Shown one piece after another: positions 23,901 through 34,127 of a stretch of DNA of 64,000 bases (position 1 is the first letter of the stretch; every line of letters starts with the position of its first letter). The notes under the pieces were generated by a model. It was not told the origin of the DNA, did not search any database, and saw only the letters and a list, made by a program, of their open reading frames with translations. The translations under genes were made by a program, and so were the position numbers. The stretch covers positions 22,131,206 to 22,195,205 of the forward strand of contig OZ038459.1 in NCBI GenBank assembly GCA_964036195.1. The letters run 5' to 3'. This DNA comes from Sphaerolaimus hirsutus. Its lineage: Eukaryota > Nematoda > Chromadorea > Monhysterida > Sphaerolaimidae.

Positions 23901-26900
23901 CGTTGTGAAGTAAATACATACTCACAACCGTGCTACGCTGGTGCTTCATGTCATTTGATGCAGTCTTGATTCAAAATTAAATTGTCAAATTCATTCTACT
24001 GGCTACTGTTTTCTTCAATGTGCTATGTGTATGTACACAATCAATTAGTTGACAAGTAAAATTTACAAAATTGATACACAAACTTTGAATGCATTTGAGT
24101 TGCCAGGAGTCAGGACTTAATGAAGATAAAACAGGATTCATTCTGGTGAATTCAAATGTGTTTAAATGGTATTTATTTATCAATTTTAGAAGTTTCAGCT
24201 GTAATCTGGTGTGGAAGCCAGGCCAGTTCAATCTATTATTTATGCTTTTTAAAAACCAAATATTTCACATTTTACCCAACCTTGATTATGTGATGTTTTT
24301 GCTCCAATGCAGGCAATTTCAAAACTGTGCACCAATAAGTGGTTACTTTTGCTGGAATTGACGTATTCTGAGCCAAAATTTTCAGTGTTTTAGTGTTCCC
24401 AGGTAACTCTGAGGGCAGTCCCAGACCCTGTAAAATGCCCAGTAAAATGTCAAATGGCATGCAAAGTGTCAAAATACATGTAAAATACCTTAAAAACGGC
24501 AAACTTGTATGTTATTTGACACTTTACAAGACAATTTACAGGGTCTGGGATTGGCACCTGGTGGAGGCACATCCCTTTTCAAAAGTCTCAGTGGCACAAT
24601 TTTTGTTATGACGTCATTCAGATTTGTTGGTGGCATTTCCGTATTCGATTTATTTAGTGCTATGGCTAGTAGAATTTGTGTCGTTGCTTTCTGTGAGTGA
24701 TTGAAGTTAATGCAGATAATTTGTGTTTTTTTGCCTACCGTATTACCTCGAAATACCCCCAGGGGGTTTATAATTTCGCCAGCAAAATTTGAGGGGGGGG
24801 GGGGTTAATTCGAGGGGGGTTTATTCGAGGGGGGGGGGGGTCTATTATTTCGCCAGAAATTTTCGGAAATTCCCCATACGCAGACATAGAAAAATCGAAC
24901 AATTACATAGATGTATATGTGTTTATAGGCATATATAACTGTATATACACATAAACCCTTCCCTAACGTCACTTAGCCATCACTTTTAACGCGTGTTCTG
25001 CATTGTACAGATCACAAACTACGGTATTTGTCATGTACGTTCTCTTTACACTCAGTTTTAGGGGGGGTATTTCGAGGGGGGGTTTATTATTTCCTCAGTC
25101 GAATTTTAGGGGGGTATTTCGAGGGGGGGGGGTAATTCAAGGGGGGATAATTCGAGGTAATACGGTATATTGTTGATAAAACATGATTTTCTAGGTATAC
25201 TCCGCGAACCGTCTGCTACCAATGCATTTTTCTGACGAAAAAAACCTCCACCATGACGTCATCATGAATAAAATGCAAATTGTACAAAAAAAAGAAGAAG
25301 AACGTTTCAGCACAAAATTCCCGCTCGTAGGCGACTCCGCCTTTTTCTGTATTTTCTTTTTTTGTGAAATTGTGCTCATATTGTCCACAAAAACACAATA
25401 TTTTACACTCACATCAATCAAATAGTCATTCGGATTTCCAGTGTCAATTTTTCGCTCAAAAATCATATTTAGTCGTCCATCGGATGTACGCCTTGAATAG
25501 CCAACGCAATCGTTTTCTTTATCTTGGAAAATGTCACCTCGATAATCAGTGGCGCAGTCCTGGGTGGAAAATGTGCGCAGAAATGGTTGTTGTTGTTTGT
25601 TGTTTGTTTGTTGTTGTTGTTTGTTTTTTTTTGTTTTTTTTTGGGGGTAGGGTCATCACAGTGGGGTAAATAATTGAATGGTTGAAGTATATGTTAATGG
25701 CACAGCCAAAAGTTTTAAGCGACTTAAACATGTCTGGCACAGCAAAAAATAGGTTCGTGATGTGTGTGGAAGCGGGCTGGATGTGCGTGAAGCGACCTCT
25801 GTGAAGACACTTCCACACACTTCACCACACATCACGAAGTTTTTCGAGATTGTTTGTGAAGTGTCTTCCACACACATCACCTAACATCACGGAGACCGAA
25901 GTTCGTGAAGTGCACTTCACGAACTATTACAGCATACTTTGCATGGTTCGTGAAGCGCCGGGAAGTGATAACCAGCGCTTCACAGCGTCGGGAAGTGTCA
26001 ACATGAAGACACATCACGACGCTTCACGACACATCATATACCCATTTTGTGCTGTGTGGTGCGTGTTTTACACACGAATAGTGATAATTCGTTTAAAATG
26101 TTGAGAAATGACAACTTTTGCGAATGCACATTTGTCAGCGGTGGTGAAAAATGTGTTGTTTGCCTCATTAACGTTTTGTAATCGTTGACGAAAGTGCACA
26201 TGCAAAAATTGTCATTTGTCAATACTGTGAATGAATTATGATTACATTTGGTGCGTATGCAATAACTGGTCGGTCACTGTGAACCACGACGTGCGCCTAA
26301 AATTGTTTTCGAATTTGAGGCTACTAGGTATTTAAATTCCTGTTCTAAATTTGAGTGAAAAAAGACAAACCTGTAAATCGTCGCTATTCGCTGTTGCCAA
26401 ACAAAAGTCTGCATTTTTCAATGAACCATCCTGAGAAAATCCAACTGCCCACCACGAAATGGACTGAATTCCATCCTGATTTGGCTCAATTTCAACCTTT
26501 AAGTTGGATTTACAGCACAACGACAAATAAAAGTTGAAACGACAAATTTGGTATCGACAAAGTACAAATACACTACCAATGTCTTGAGATATCAATTCCT
26601 AAATTGACATGTTGAAAGCACTCACTAATATCCGAAAAGCTCCAATAGTTCTTGAGATATAAACTTCACGTCAAAATTTCACAATTTGTCGAAAATTCCA
26701 ATGAAAAATGTTGTCGACAAATTGTGAAATCTTGAAGTAAAATTCATATCTTGATAAATACTAGAAATTTTTCAATAATTTTGAACACGATATAGATATC
26801 GGTTAGAGCTACGAACATGTCTATTTAAGGATGGATATCTCTATACGTTGTTGTGATCGGGGTTGGTTTTAGTAAAATTCTTTTTACTAAAATTGTATTT

Positions 26901-27424
26901 TATTTTTATTAAAATTGTATTTTATTTTTATTTTATTTGTCAATTTTCCATTTTATTTTTATTTTATTATTCAATTTTTTATTTTATTTTTATTTTATTT
27001 TATTTTTATTTTTTATTTTAGTTTATGACCAGGATTGGTTTTCGTAAAATTCTTTTTACTAAAATTGTATTTTATTTTTATTTTATTCTTCAATTTTCCA
27101 TTTTATTTTTATTTTATTCTTCAATTTTCCATTTTATTTTTATTTCATTTTTATTTTTTTCTGAGATTTTGCCAACCCTGGTTGTGATTTTGAAATTTGT
27201 CCAGACGGAAGTTATCGTATGACATTTTATTTGTCGTTGTGCTGTAAATCCACCTTTACTCGGACTAAATTTTCACTTTCAATCCATTTCCACCAAATTT
27301 CTGACTTTCCAAAGTTATTAATGGCATTTGTCACTTTGAATGGATAGACTGTTTCATCGATTTGCGATATCGACAGAGCGATTTTGACGAAAATTAAAAT
27401 TAAAATTGTACGGTCGATTTCCAT
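20912..27424 (-). CDS. DOMON plus copper monooxygenase (DBH/TBH/MOXD family), 12 exons, 3' end not seen
   Basis: This is a copper- and ascorbate-dependent hydroxylase gene of the dopamine/tyramine beta-hydroxylase and MOXD family, expected in the secretory pathway. Exons in coding order: 27424-27254, 26496-26371, 25559-25413, 24690-24558, 24408-24281, 23829-23794, 23518-23375, 22739-22637, 22343-22177, 21926-21744, 21469-21410, 21313-20912; about 600 codons, all phases consistent. Borders are GT..AG except at 23793-23519. The ATG at 27424 starts a hydrophobic leader (TILILIFVKIALS). The DOMON part has WWAVGFSQDG and NADFCLA. Copper and core motifs are TTYWC, HHIIK, LVHHMEV, PEEAGIAIGGP, MLEIHYNN, LHAHKTG and GGYGIDDEMC. 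The usual TCD motif reads TGN. The last exon ends at GTAAGC, so a 3' exon lies further left. It may also hide a short intron (GTTAGT to ATGCAG). DBH, TBH and MOXD cannot be told apart here. Confidence 0.93.
22958..23096. mobile_element. CAG-flanked MITE inside monooxygenase intron 7
   Basis: CAG at 22955-22957 and 23097-23099 flanks a 139-bp palindrome with ACCAGACCCTGTAAA at left and TTACAGGGTCTGG at right. It belongs to the AGTCCCAGACCCTG family but sits in the middle of a larger intron, so it did not make this one. Confidence 0.7.
23519..23793. mobile_element. Element splitting a monooxygenase codon run at CTG, no AG acceptor
   Basis: On the coding strand it reads CACCTG|GTCCCAGAATC ... 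TTTGGTCCCTG|GTTCACC, so CTG is duplicated. The inverted ends are GTCCCAGAATCAATTAGAGC against GTTCCGATTGAATTTGG. Excising one CTG copy plus the element restores the conserved run from SNAHL into VHHMEV. The donor GT is present, but the 3' end is TG, not AG. It is either a rare GT-TG intron or an unspliced insertion. Relatives start at 4122 and 22394. Confidence 0.8.
24409..24557 (-). mobile_element. MITE that is exactly intron 4 of the monooxygenase
   Basis: This 149-bp palindrome of the AGTCCCAGACCCTG family reads CCACCAG|GTGCCAATCCCAGACC ... GGTCTGGGACTGCCCTCAG|AGTTACC on the coding strand. The upstream exon ends in phase 1 and the downstream exon supplies two bases, giving GAG (Glu) with no frame change. 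GT comes from the element end. The 3' AG comes from the CAG that matches the CAG left of the element. Confidence 0.88.
24736..25167. mobile_element. ACCGTATTAC C-tract MITE in monooxygenase intron 3
   Basis: Ends TACCGTATTACCTCGAAA and ATTCGAGGTAATACGGTA. The core has ACTACGGTATTTGTCATG and the GTGTTTATAGG word. Near-identical cores occur in 33258-33689, 57182-57496 and 62411-62825. Confidence 0.8.
25730..26050. repeat. TTCACG repeat, copy 3, in monooxygenase intron 2
   Basis: Dense alternation of GAAGCGACCTCTGTGAAGAC, ACATCACGAAG and CTTCACGACGC words. It is the densest of the three copies. Confidence 0.6.
26504..27252. mobile_element. Element forming intron 1 of the monooxygenase, 27-bp inverted ends
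   Basis: GGATTTACAGCACAACGACA and seven further bases (26506-26532) are a perfect inverted copy of 27225-27251. On the coding strand exon 1 ends GTAAAG|GTGGATTTAC and the far side reads GTAAATCCAACTTAAAG|GTTG. TAAAGG is therefore duplicated at the two borders. The 5' GT abuts the element and the 3' AG lies in the duplicate. It contains the nested element 26858-27180. Confidence 0.78.
26858..27180. mobile_element. hAT-like element CAGGGTTGG, copy 2
   Basis: Ends GGGGTTGGTTTTAGTAAAAT and GATTTTGCCAACCCTG. A perfect 8-bp duplication GTTGTGAT lies at 26850-26857 and 27181-27188. The body is TTTTATTTTTATTTTATT sequence with an internal restart at about 27030. Confidence 0.85.
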
Positions 27425-28217
27425 GGCTTTAATGTACACAAATGAATGTAGAATTTGCGATTTGTGCGTTTACAGGATAATTTATTTGAAGTGTATATAC
27501 CCCGCTGACCGCATGCTATGCATTTTCTGAATGAAACACTCCATCATGACGTCATCATCCATAAAACAAGAATTGTTTAAAAAAGGAAAAAAATGATTTC
27601 AGGTTAAAAACATATTTATGTTAAAACCTACATGTAGAAATAAAAACTGAAAACGGCTGAATTCCAACTTGTGTAAAATGTCTAAAGTCGGGAATGAAAA
27701 TTGTGGCTGGTTCAGGTTTCGGGGTCTTTCATCTGACCTGAAACCAGCCGGGGGTGACCCGACCCCATCATCAGAGATGAAGCCACCCCCTTACACTCAA
27801 ACCTACCCCCCCCCCTTTTGAGTAAAGTGCGTGGGTATTTGGGAAAACGCAATTACCGACAGCGCCAAACACAAGGTAACCCAAACCCCACCAACCCTAT
27901 TTTGTTCTGCACCTTCTCCCGTAGACTCAGAGCCAGATGCCATTTCGACGCGTACTTGTTCGGCTAGCCGGTCGGAAGGGGTAGGGCGTCGCCGCGGGAT
28001 CGTGAAATTTTTGGGCCTGGGAATGTGCAAAAAGTTGTTCATAGCCCGCTCGCATGGAAATGATAACTGGGATTTGCTCGAAAACGTGACAATTTGCACG
28101 TGATAAATTCAAAAATCCTGCCAAAATGTTTTTTCCCCATTTCGTAATTTCCTTTACATTCAGGGTTATTAACGGTTGGTTAAAATATAATTAATATCAC
28201 ACAAGTAGGCGAAAACG
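27425..28217. other. Non-coding between monooxygenase start and Naiad-type element
   Basis: Near 27493-27600 is a GACCGC / TGACGTCATCAT repeat fragment. From about 27700 to 28217 the sequence is less AT-rich and probably belongs to the 3' untranslated part of the retroelement at 28218. No promoter motif could be supported. Confidence 0.4.
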
Positions 28218-30941
28218 TTACAGGGTAGTTACTAGGGTAACAATCTCATTTAGAAGTGATTTGTTTTTCAATTTACCAAGCCTATGAAGTTCTATCTCAT
28301 ATTTATTCAAGCATTTCATAAATATGGTAATTATTATGGTGTTTTCATAGCCATTGTTTTTATGACCCTTGACTATAGGTGATATACCGCCGATAAAGTT
28401 TTCCCAGCTAGAAGACAGTCTCAAGCATCTAAGTACATGTCCAAATAAACAGCTAAATTTTACTTGATAATTGTGGTTGCTGTCAAAGTGGGTAACTGTG
28501 ACGCAATTAAAATTAAAGGAATTTCTTTTGTCAAAAAGTTTAGTTGAAATGTAAGGTTTTAAATTTATTGACATATCCAGATAATCGCTACTAGTATCAT
28601 TTTCGTGAGTTTTGTTCAGCGGCAAATTGCTGGGGTAGATTTCTTTAACGATGGTGTCAACACTCTTTTCTGAACCCTCTTTGTAAAAAATGGCTACATC
28701 GTCTATGTAACGAAAGATTTTCAGTAACCCACGTGCAGAATCCGGCTTATTTTTAACCCATAAAAATTCCCTGAACATTAAGCTAGCACAAGCCAAAGAA
28801 GGTGCACTGCTGCATCCCATAGGTATGCCGGAAATCTGCCTCAAAATGTGACCGGCTACGTTTACGTATGAATTTTTGAGTACGTTTCTAGTTAGTGTCT
28901 TAACTTCTTCTATGTCAAGTGTCATTTTTCCGGCTTTGAAATTGTCACTAAACCAGCAATTTTTGAAACCAAGTGCTATTCTTGATTTTTTACTGTGTCT
29001 GAAGCAAAAATCAACTAAACCATCTATATCACTTAATAAAGTACCGTGATCTAGGTTAGGATACAAAGTGGAAAAGTCACCAGTGTAGCACTTAGCTTGA
29101 TATTTACCTCGATGTAGATTCTGCAAGAAGTTCGCCAGCTCTAATGACGAATCCAATGGCCAGTATCCACTGCATTGTAGGCTGTCCGGCTCATAGCTAC
29201 CCACGTAAACTTTTAGATGACGTTTCAGCATTCTGAGAATTTTATGGAGTATTAAGGCAGCCTGTTTGATCGGTGCACGACTACCACCGCAAATAAATCG
29301 GAATTTTGGGGGTTTTTTGTGCATTTTAGGAATCGCGAAAAGTTGCGGGAGTGTTTGAAAGCGATAATCGATAGCTAGGCCCAGATTTTCCACTATTTTA
29401 TTATGCTTACTTAGTACTTCTTCTGCAGTCTCAAAGGTGGGACTATACGTTTTATTGCCTATAATCTTAATACTGGCCCCGTCAACAATTATGCCCATTT
29501 CCTCTGCCATTTTCATGCACATAAATTTACGGCATACTATGACAAAGTTACTGGTCGCTTTGTCAGCTGGTGCCAGGACGAATTTCTTATGTATACCCCG
29601 AATTTTTCGTTTTAGTGCTGTAACGTCCCAGAAATTTCCACGTTCATTTACAAATTTATGCTTAACTTTTTCACACTGTAATCTAATTGTATCTAAAATT
29701 TTGCCCGAAAGATTTTCACGGTGTATTTTCTTTAGAAGCTCATTGGTGCAGGCCTCTAGGGCTGCTAGAGCTTCTTCATAATTGAGTGGCCTGGGCAGTC
29801 TGAATTTCGACCCTTTTGAAAGTAATTCACTTAGAGCAATATCTTCAAGTACATCGGTGTCACCTGTGACAATGTGTTCTAGGTCAGGGTGCTTAAAACG
29901 AGAGGATTTACAGTCACAGGCACTTTCCAAGATGTTTTTCCAAGTACTGGCATCTTTATTCCTCAAAAAGCTGTTATGGTTACAAATAATGTTACTCAAA
30001 CTATCTTTATATTCAAAAGTAACCACTATCTTATTTTTGACGTTCCAGTCCTGACCAAATTCCTCAGTAAGCCACTGCTTATTGAACAGCTTCTGTGGTT
30101 TCAAGATGTCAATACCAGGGTTTTCATACATACATTTAATGTACACTTTCTTACGAATGTCTTCTTTGAAGGTAGACTTACTGGTGCACTTGTTTGAGAT
30201 GAAGGCAATAATTTGCAGGGCTAAAATTTCATCAAGGACACCTAAAGCACTAAAAATTTCGTCAAAGCACAGTGTCAAATCTGAAAGTTCTATTTTACTG
30301 CAGCTGTAAAGTAGTTTTATAATGGTTTCTCTATTAGATAAACTGGAAATAAATAGGTTTAATAATTCTGTTTTAGTTCTATTTTTTCGGTGTCTATTTT
30401 TACGGACTCTGTCATTGTGAAACCTTCTAACAGGCATGGTATAATATGGGCCAGAGGTAACTGAACTAAAATTATCTTTACTCACTATTCCGTAACCTTG
30501 GACTTTAGTGTTAAAACCGAAGGGGAAACAAGTATTCAATTGCTTAATCCACAAAGTTTCTTGAGCGATAAGTTCCGATTTTTGATAGTGACCCAAAATC
30601 CTAATTTTCGGTGTATGTCCGGTCCCAAAAAAGTGCTTACAGAGTTCAGTGCCCAGGCTACCTTTAAAGAAACTTCGTACATGTTCTCTAATACGCGTAC
30701 CTAATGCTCGGCTGGTTTGTCCGACGTATTGTAAACAGCAGTCGGTACATGTTAAAAGGTAGACCACATTGCGTGTTCTGCAATCATATTGTACATTCGG
30801 CTCGCAATGATGTGATAAAAAGCTGTAACCGGTACTGTACACTTTAAAACTATCACTGGAATCGATGTAGGGGCAACTTTTACAATTTTTACTGCACTTG
30901 GTGGTTTTCAGACAACAGTTCTGATCATTGCATATGTCCAC
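28218..30941 (-). CDS. Naiad-type Penelope-like retroelement polyprotein (N-terminal GIY-YIG, C-terminal RT)
   Basis: A single 907-codon frame. Near the N-terminus, cysteine-rich stretches (CSKNCKSCPYI) precede the GIY-YIG nuclease: VVYLL at about 59-63, YVGQTS at 72-77, RIREH at 84-88, and a candidate catalytic Glu at 128 (AQETLW). A CDC motif at 342-344 matches the CxC linker described for permuted PLEs. RT motifs follow: ADKATSNFVIV (about 459-469), IPKMHKKPPKFRFICGG (538-554), an extended fingers insertion, motif A TGDFSTLYPN (620-629), motif B GIPMGCSSAPSLA (705-717) and motif C YIDD (745-748). The nuclease lies before the RT, opposite to canonical Penelope. The frame stays open a little upstream of the GTG used here, so the true start is unsettled. 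No stop or frameshift breaks it, so it could be a young copy. Confidence 0.9.
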   Translation of the reverse strand: MDICNDQNCCLKTTKCSKNCKSCPYIDSSDSFKVYSTGYSFLSHHCEPNVQYDCRTRNVVYLLTCTDCCLQYVGQTSRALGTRIREHVRSFFKGSLGTELCKHFFGTGHTPKIRILGHYQKSELIAQETLWIKQLNTCFPFGFNTKVQGYGIVSKDNFSSVTSGPYYTMPVRRFHNDRVRKNRHRKNRTKTELLNLFISSLSNRETIIKLLYSCSKIELSDLTLCFDEIFSALGVLDEILALQIIAFISNKCTSKSTFKEDIRKKVYIKCMYENPGIDILKPQKLFNKQWLTEEFGQDWNVKNKIVVTFEYKDSLSNIICNHNSFLRNKDASTWKNILESACDCKSSRFKHPDLEHIVTGDTDVLEDIALSELLSKGSKFRLPRPLNYEEALAALEACTNELLKKIHRENLSGKILDTIRLQCEKVKHKFVNERGNFWDVTALKRKIRGIHKKFVLAPADKATSNFVIVCRKFMCMKMAEEMGIIVDGASIKIIGNKTYSPTFETAEEVLSKHNKIVENLGLAIDYRFQTLPQLFAIPKMHKKPPKFRFICGGSRAPIKQAALILHKILRMLKRHLKVYVGSYEPDSLQCSGYWPLDSSLELANFLQNLHRGKYQAKCYTGDFSTLYPNLDHGTLLSDIDGLVDFCFRHSKKSRIALGFKNCWFSDNFKAGKMTLDIEEVKTLTRNVLKNSYVNVAGHILRQISGIPMGCSSAPSLACASLMFREFLWVKNKPDSARGLLKIFRYIDDVAIFYKEGSEKSVDTIVKEIYPSNLPLNKTHENDTSSDYLDMSINLKPYISTKLFDKRNSFNFNCVTVTHFDSNHNYQVKFSCLFGHVLRCLRLSSSWENFIGGISPIVKGHKNNGYENTIIITIFMKCLNKYEIELHRLGKLKNKSLLNEIVTLVTTL

Positions 30942-31872
30942 AGAAAAGGGTGCATTTATGTTTCGGCTGACGCAGTATGTGCGATTGAGAAAAGGGGGAA
31001 AAGCGGAAGAGTTAGTTGTAGTTGTAGCTGGTCAAGTAGACCCCAATGGGTGACCAAACCCAAAGGGCAAAAGGCAGAATGGCCGGTTCTATTGGCCCGC
31101 TAAGGCTTTAGCAGGCGAGCAGCAACCCTAAATAGGGTTCTCACCTTTAATGAACCATAGGGTAGCATGCCCGTCTCCCTCACCGGCCAGCGAGGGACAC
31201 GTTAGAAGCCGCTCTACCCTATTTTCACGGCTAAAAAATTGTAAAAGTTGCCTTTAAATCAGCTGAATAGGCTTACTAGAGGCTAAGGGAAGCAAAGTGA
31301 AATAAGAGCATGTAATATATGCTAGAAAAAGCTGTCTCGCAAGACAGTTCAGGCTGACTAGAACTGTAAACTGTATAAATGCATAAAAACCCCACCATCT
31401 CAGGCCAAAACCGCTTCATTTTAACCATCAAAATCGGGAAGCATGAATTTTCACTAACACAGAAAATTATCGATAAAACGTAAAAAACCAGTAACACGTA
31501 CTGACGCACTTTAACAAAATTCAAAATAAAACACTAAAAATATCAGTCATCTTTAGGCTGCTTGCGTGCCGCGGCTGCATAACTACTCGAGGCGCCTTGT
31601 CCATCACTCGTGCTGTAAGAAGTGTAAAAATGTGTATAAAACATTGCTGTAAATCACTATTGCTACTGAAAGTATACTTAATTATCGCTTTAGACTACAA
31701 ACTGCTTATTATTATTTTTGCATATCTATCAAATCAAAATATCTTTTGCAAAATCATCTTGTTTTCTAATTGCTTTTATAAAATGTAAATAAAATGTCCA
31801 AGAAAATTTTTCCGGATATACGAGAACCGAGTGAAAGACTATTTTATCATGGCGTAAGCAAGAGTAATCAAA
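30942..31872. other. Probable 5' flank of the Naiad-type element, no gene seen
   Basis: It includes GC-richer words (CTCACCGGCCAGCGAGGG) unlike the AT-rich surroundings, which may be the leader of the retroelement. I could not find terminal pseudo-LTR copies within the window. Confidence 0.35.
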
Positions 31873-32938
31873 TTACCCAAATTTAGGCTGTACCCAACCA
31901 CTCCCCATGCGGGTTGGGTCGGGCACCAGCTTTTCTACCTGTACCCACTCCTGCCACGTTTTCACCGAGTTCTGAAAACTGATCCTATTACCGCGCAGTT
32001 TAATCTCCGGGCCTTTCCATCCCACGCCCTTCTTTTCGGCCAGCGCTCGGGACACCGTCTGAGGTGTGGAATTGTTGTTAGAACGGCACCTCTAATAAAG
32101 TGTCAGAAAAATGTTTACTAAAAATTAGAGCGGCGCTCTTTTATTAGAAGAGATACGGTAAAAGGTATCAAAATAACAAGAATGCCTCAAAAATGTTCCA
32201 GTTTTCTGCAAAATTATGTCACATACTGAATATATTTACTGTTGTTTGAGAAATTCCGAAGAAAAATCCAGCACATGTACATAGGTTTGAAATTTATAGA
32301 CAACGGTTTAACTCGCCTTTGCCCTCATCTGATCTATGTGGTCTTTAGGGGCAAAATCCTTATTGATGGAGACCGGGCGAGTGCACCCGTCTGCACAGTA
32401 GTTGCCCATGGACTTTTTCTTGTCTAGGACAAATTTCGTATCTACATCCGAGCAGAATCGCACCATGAGGGTATGCTTAGGTGCTGTGGAATTGGCGCCG
32501 CCCCCATTTTCTTTCCTGCGGCTGTTTTCCCAGCTGAAACCAAATTTCTAAATTATACGCAGAAAAGTATTTAATTATTCCAGATAAAGACTAGCTGACC
32601 GGGCATACGTCAGTCTACCGGGAGCGGTCATTTCCAAAACGGTATTTAAATCCACATTCATACCGTGCTGCAAAATGTCACGTAGCACGTTTACGGGGTG
32701 GCGCTCACCGGTCTCAGGGTGATCTTAAAATGGCATGCTATTTAGCGGTGTAGATTAACGAGCTACCTGTACCCAGCTCACCTTTAGACACGTTTGTAAT
32801 CCTCAAGTCATTGTGCTTCAAGTCGCGGTGCACGAAACGAAGCTCGTTCTTGACGCCTTCTAAATCGCCGGCCAACACCGCCTGGGCGTCGCCCAACGCC
32901 TGCAGCTCGGACACGTCAAGTTTGCCATGTTTGCGTTT
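31873..32938 (-). CDS. Four-exon gene resembling an L1-ORF1p-type RNA-binding protein (3' part)
   Basis: Exons in coding order are 32938-32782, 32723-32600, 32533-32317 and 32058-31873 (stop TAA). Borders are ACACAG|, AAAG|GTGAGC, TTTAAG|, CCCG|GTCAGC, TTTCAG|, AAG|GCGAGT (a GC donor) and CCTCAG|. Phases agree at every junction, giving about 227 residues. The order DLRITNVSK, LMVRFCSDVDTKFVLDKKK, VSINKDFAPK and GPEIKLRGNRISFQNS recalls the RRM plus C-terminal domain of LINE ORF1 proteins. This is a resemblance by eye. Unlike a LINE ORF it is interrupted by three introns of 58, 66 and 258 bp; the last holds an ATAGAACGGC MITE remnant (about 32080-32160). 5' exons are not found. It could be a domesticated ORF1 or an unrelated host gene. 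Confidence 0.6.
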
Positions 32939-33257
32939 CTGTGTGAATGATAGAAATTTATTTAAAGTTATGTAGAATGAGGATGTTGACAATTTAAATA
33001 TTGAATCGCTTAAAATATACCAATGGAAATTTTATTTAATTACACAATTCTATTCAATTGAATGTATTGAGTTGTATTGTATGTGTTGGTTGTACACAAC
33101 TCCGCCTATTTCTTTTTTAAATTTTTTTATATTTTACAAGTATAATTGCATAAGTAATGTGCATAATGTGCATAAGTATTGCATTGGTGAATATACAGTG
33201 CAGACCGCATCTTCACAGTTTTCTGAAGAAAACACTCTACATCGTCAAAAAAAAGAA

Positions 33258-33689
33258 TACCATATTACCTTGAAATACCCCCAGGGGGTTTATTATTTTG
33301 CCAGCAAAATTTGAGGGGGGGGGGGATAATTCGAGGGGGGGGGGTTATTTGAGGGGGTCTATTATTTCGCCAGAAATTTTTGGAAATTCCCCATACTCAG
33401 ATGTAGAAAAATCTAACAATTACATAGATGTATATGTTTTTATAGGCATGAATAACTGTATATACACATAAACCCATCCCTAACGTCACTCAATCATCAG
33501 CTTTAACATGTGTTCTGTATTGTACAGATCACAAACTGCGGTATTTGTCATGTACGTTCTCTTTACATTCAATTTTAGGGGGGGTATTTCAAGGTGGGGG
33601 GTTATTATTTCCTCAGCCGAATTTTAGGGGGGTATTTCGAGGGGGGGGGGGTTAATTCAAGGGGGTGGTTAATTCGAGGTAATACGGTA
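33258..33689. mobile_element. ACCGTATTAC C-tract MITE
   Basis: Ends TACCATATTACCTTGAAA (one change in the terminal word) and AATTCGAGGTAATACGGTA. G-runs up to 10 on this strand. The left flank has the GCAGACCGC word of another MITE family. Confidence 0.75.
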
Positions 33690-34127
33690 GTCAAAAAATT
33701 TTTTAGGCTTGAAACATATTCGGTTTGCGCACCGCCTTGTTCTTGCTAATTATTTTTCTTTTTTTTGTGTGCATAAGTATGGCATTGGTGAGTCGGCACG
33801 TAAGACATAAGTATGTGTGGATGAATACTCAGATGCGGTGTATAAACATATCACAACAAATAGCACATTGCGTCATCAAAACCTGTCAAATGCATTCGTT
33901 TATCATAAAATGGTTGTGTAAGTGACATTTTAAATGATAATTAAATCCACTCAAACTGTCTCATAATTTAACCAGTGAAGGATAAATTATGCAGTAGTGT
34001 ATTCGACATCACTGTATTGTTTAGAATACTTTAATCAAAACACATTTGTAGCAACATTTACTCAATTAGGGTATTTTCTGATGAGGTAAATGGATGGTTT
34101 TCTTTGTTAACGTAGTAGAGTTGGCAG

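Noticed and set aside
30942-31524. Minus-strand frame 31276-31524 with a hydrophobic, signal-peptide-like start
   Set aside because: Its nominal start is not ATG, there is no continuing exon, and it lies in the probable leader of the Naiad-type element.
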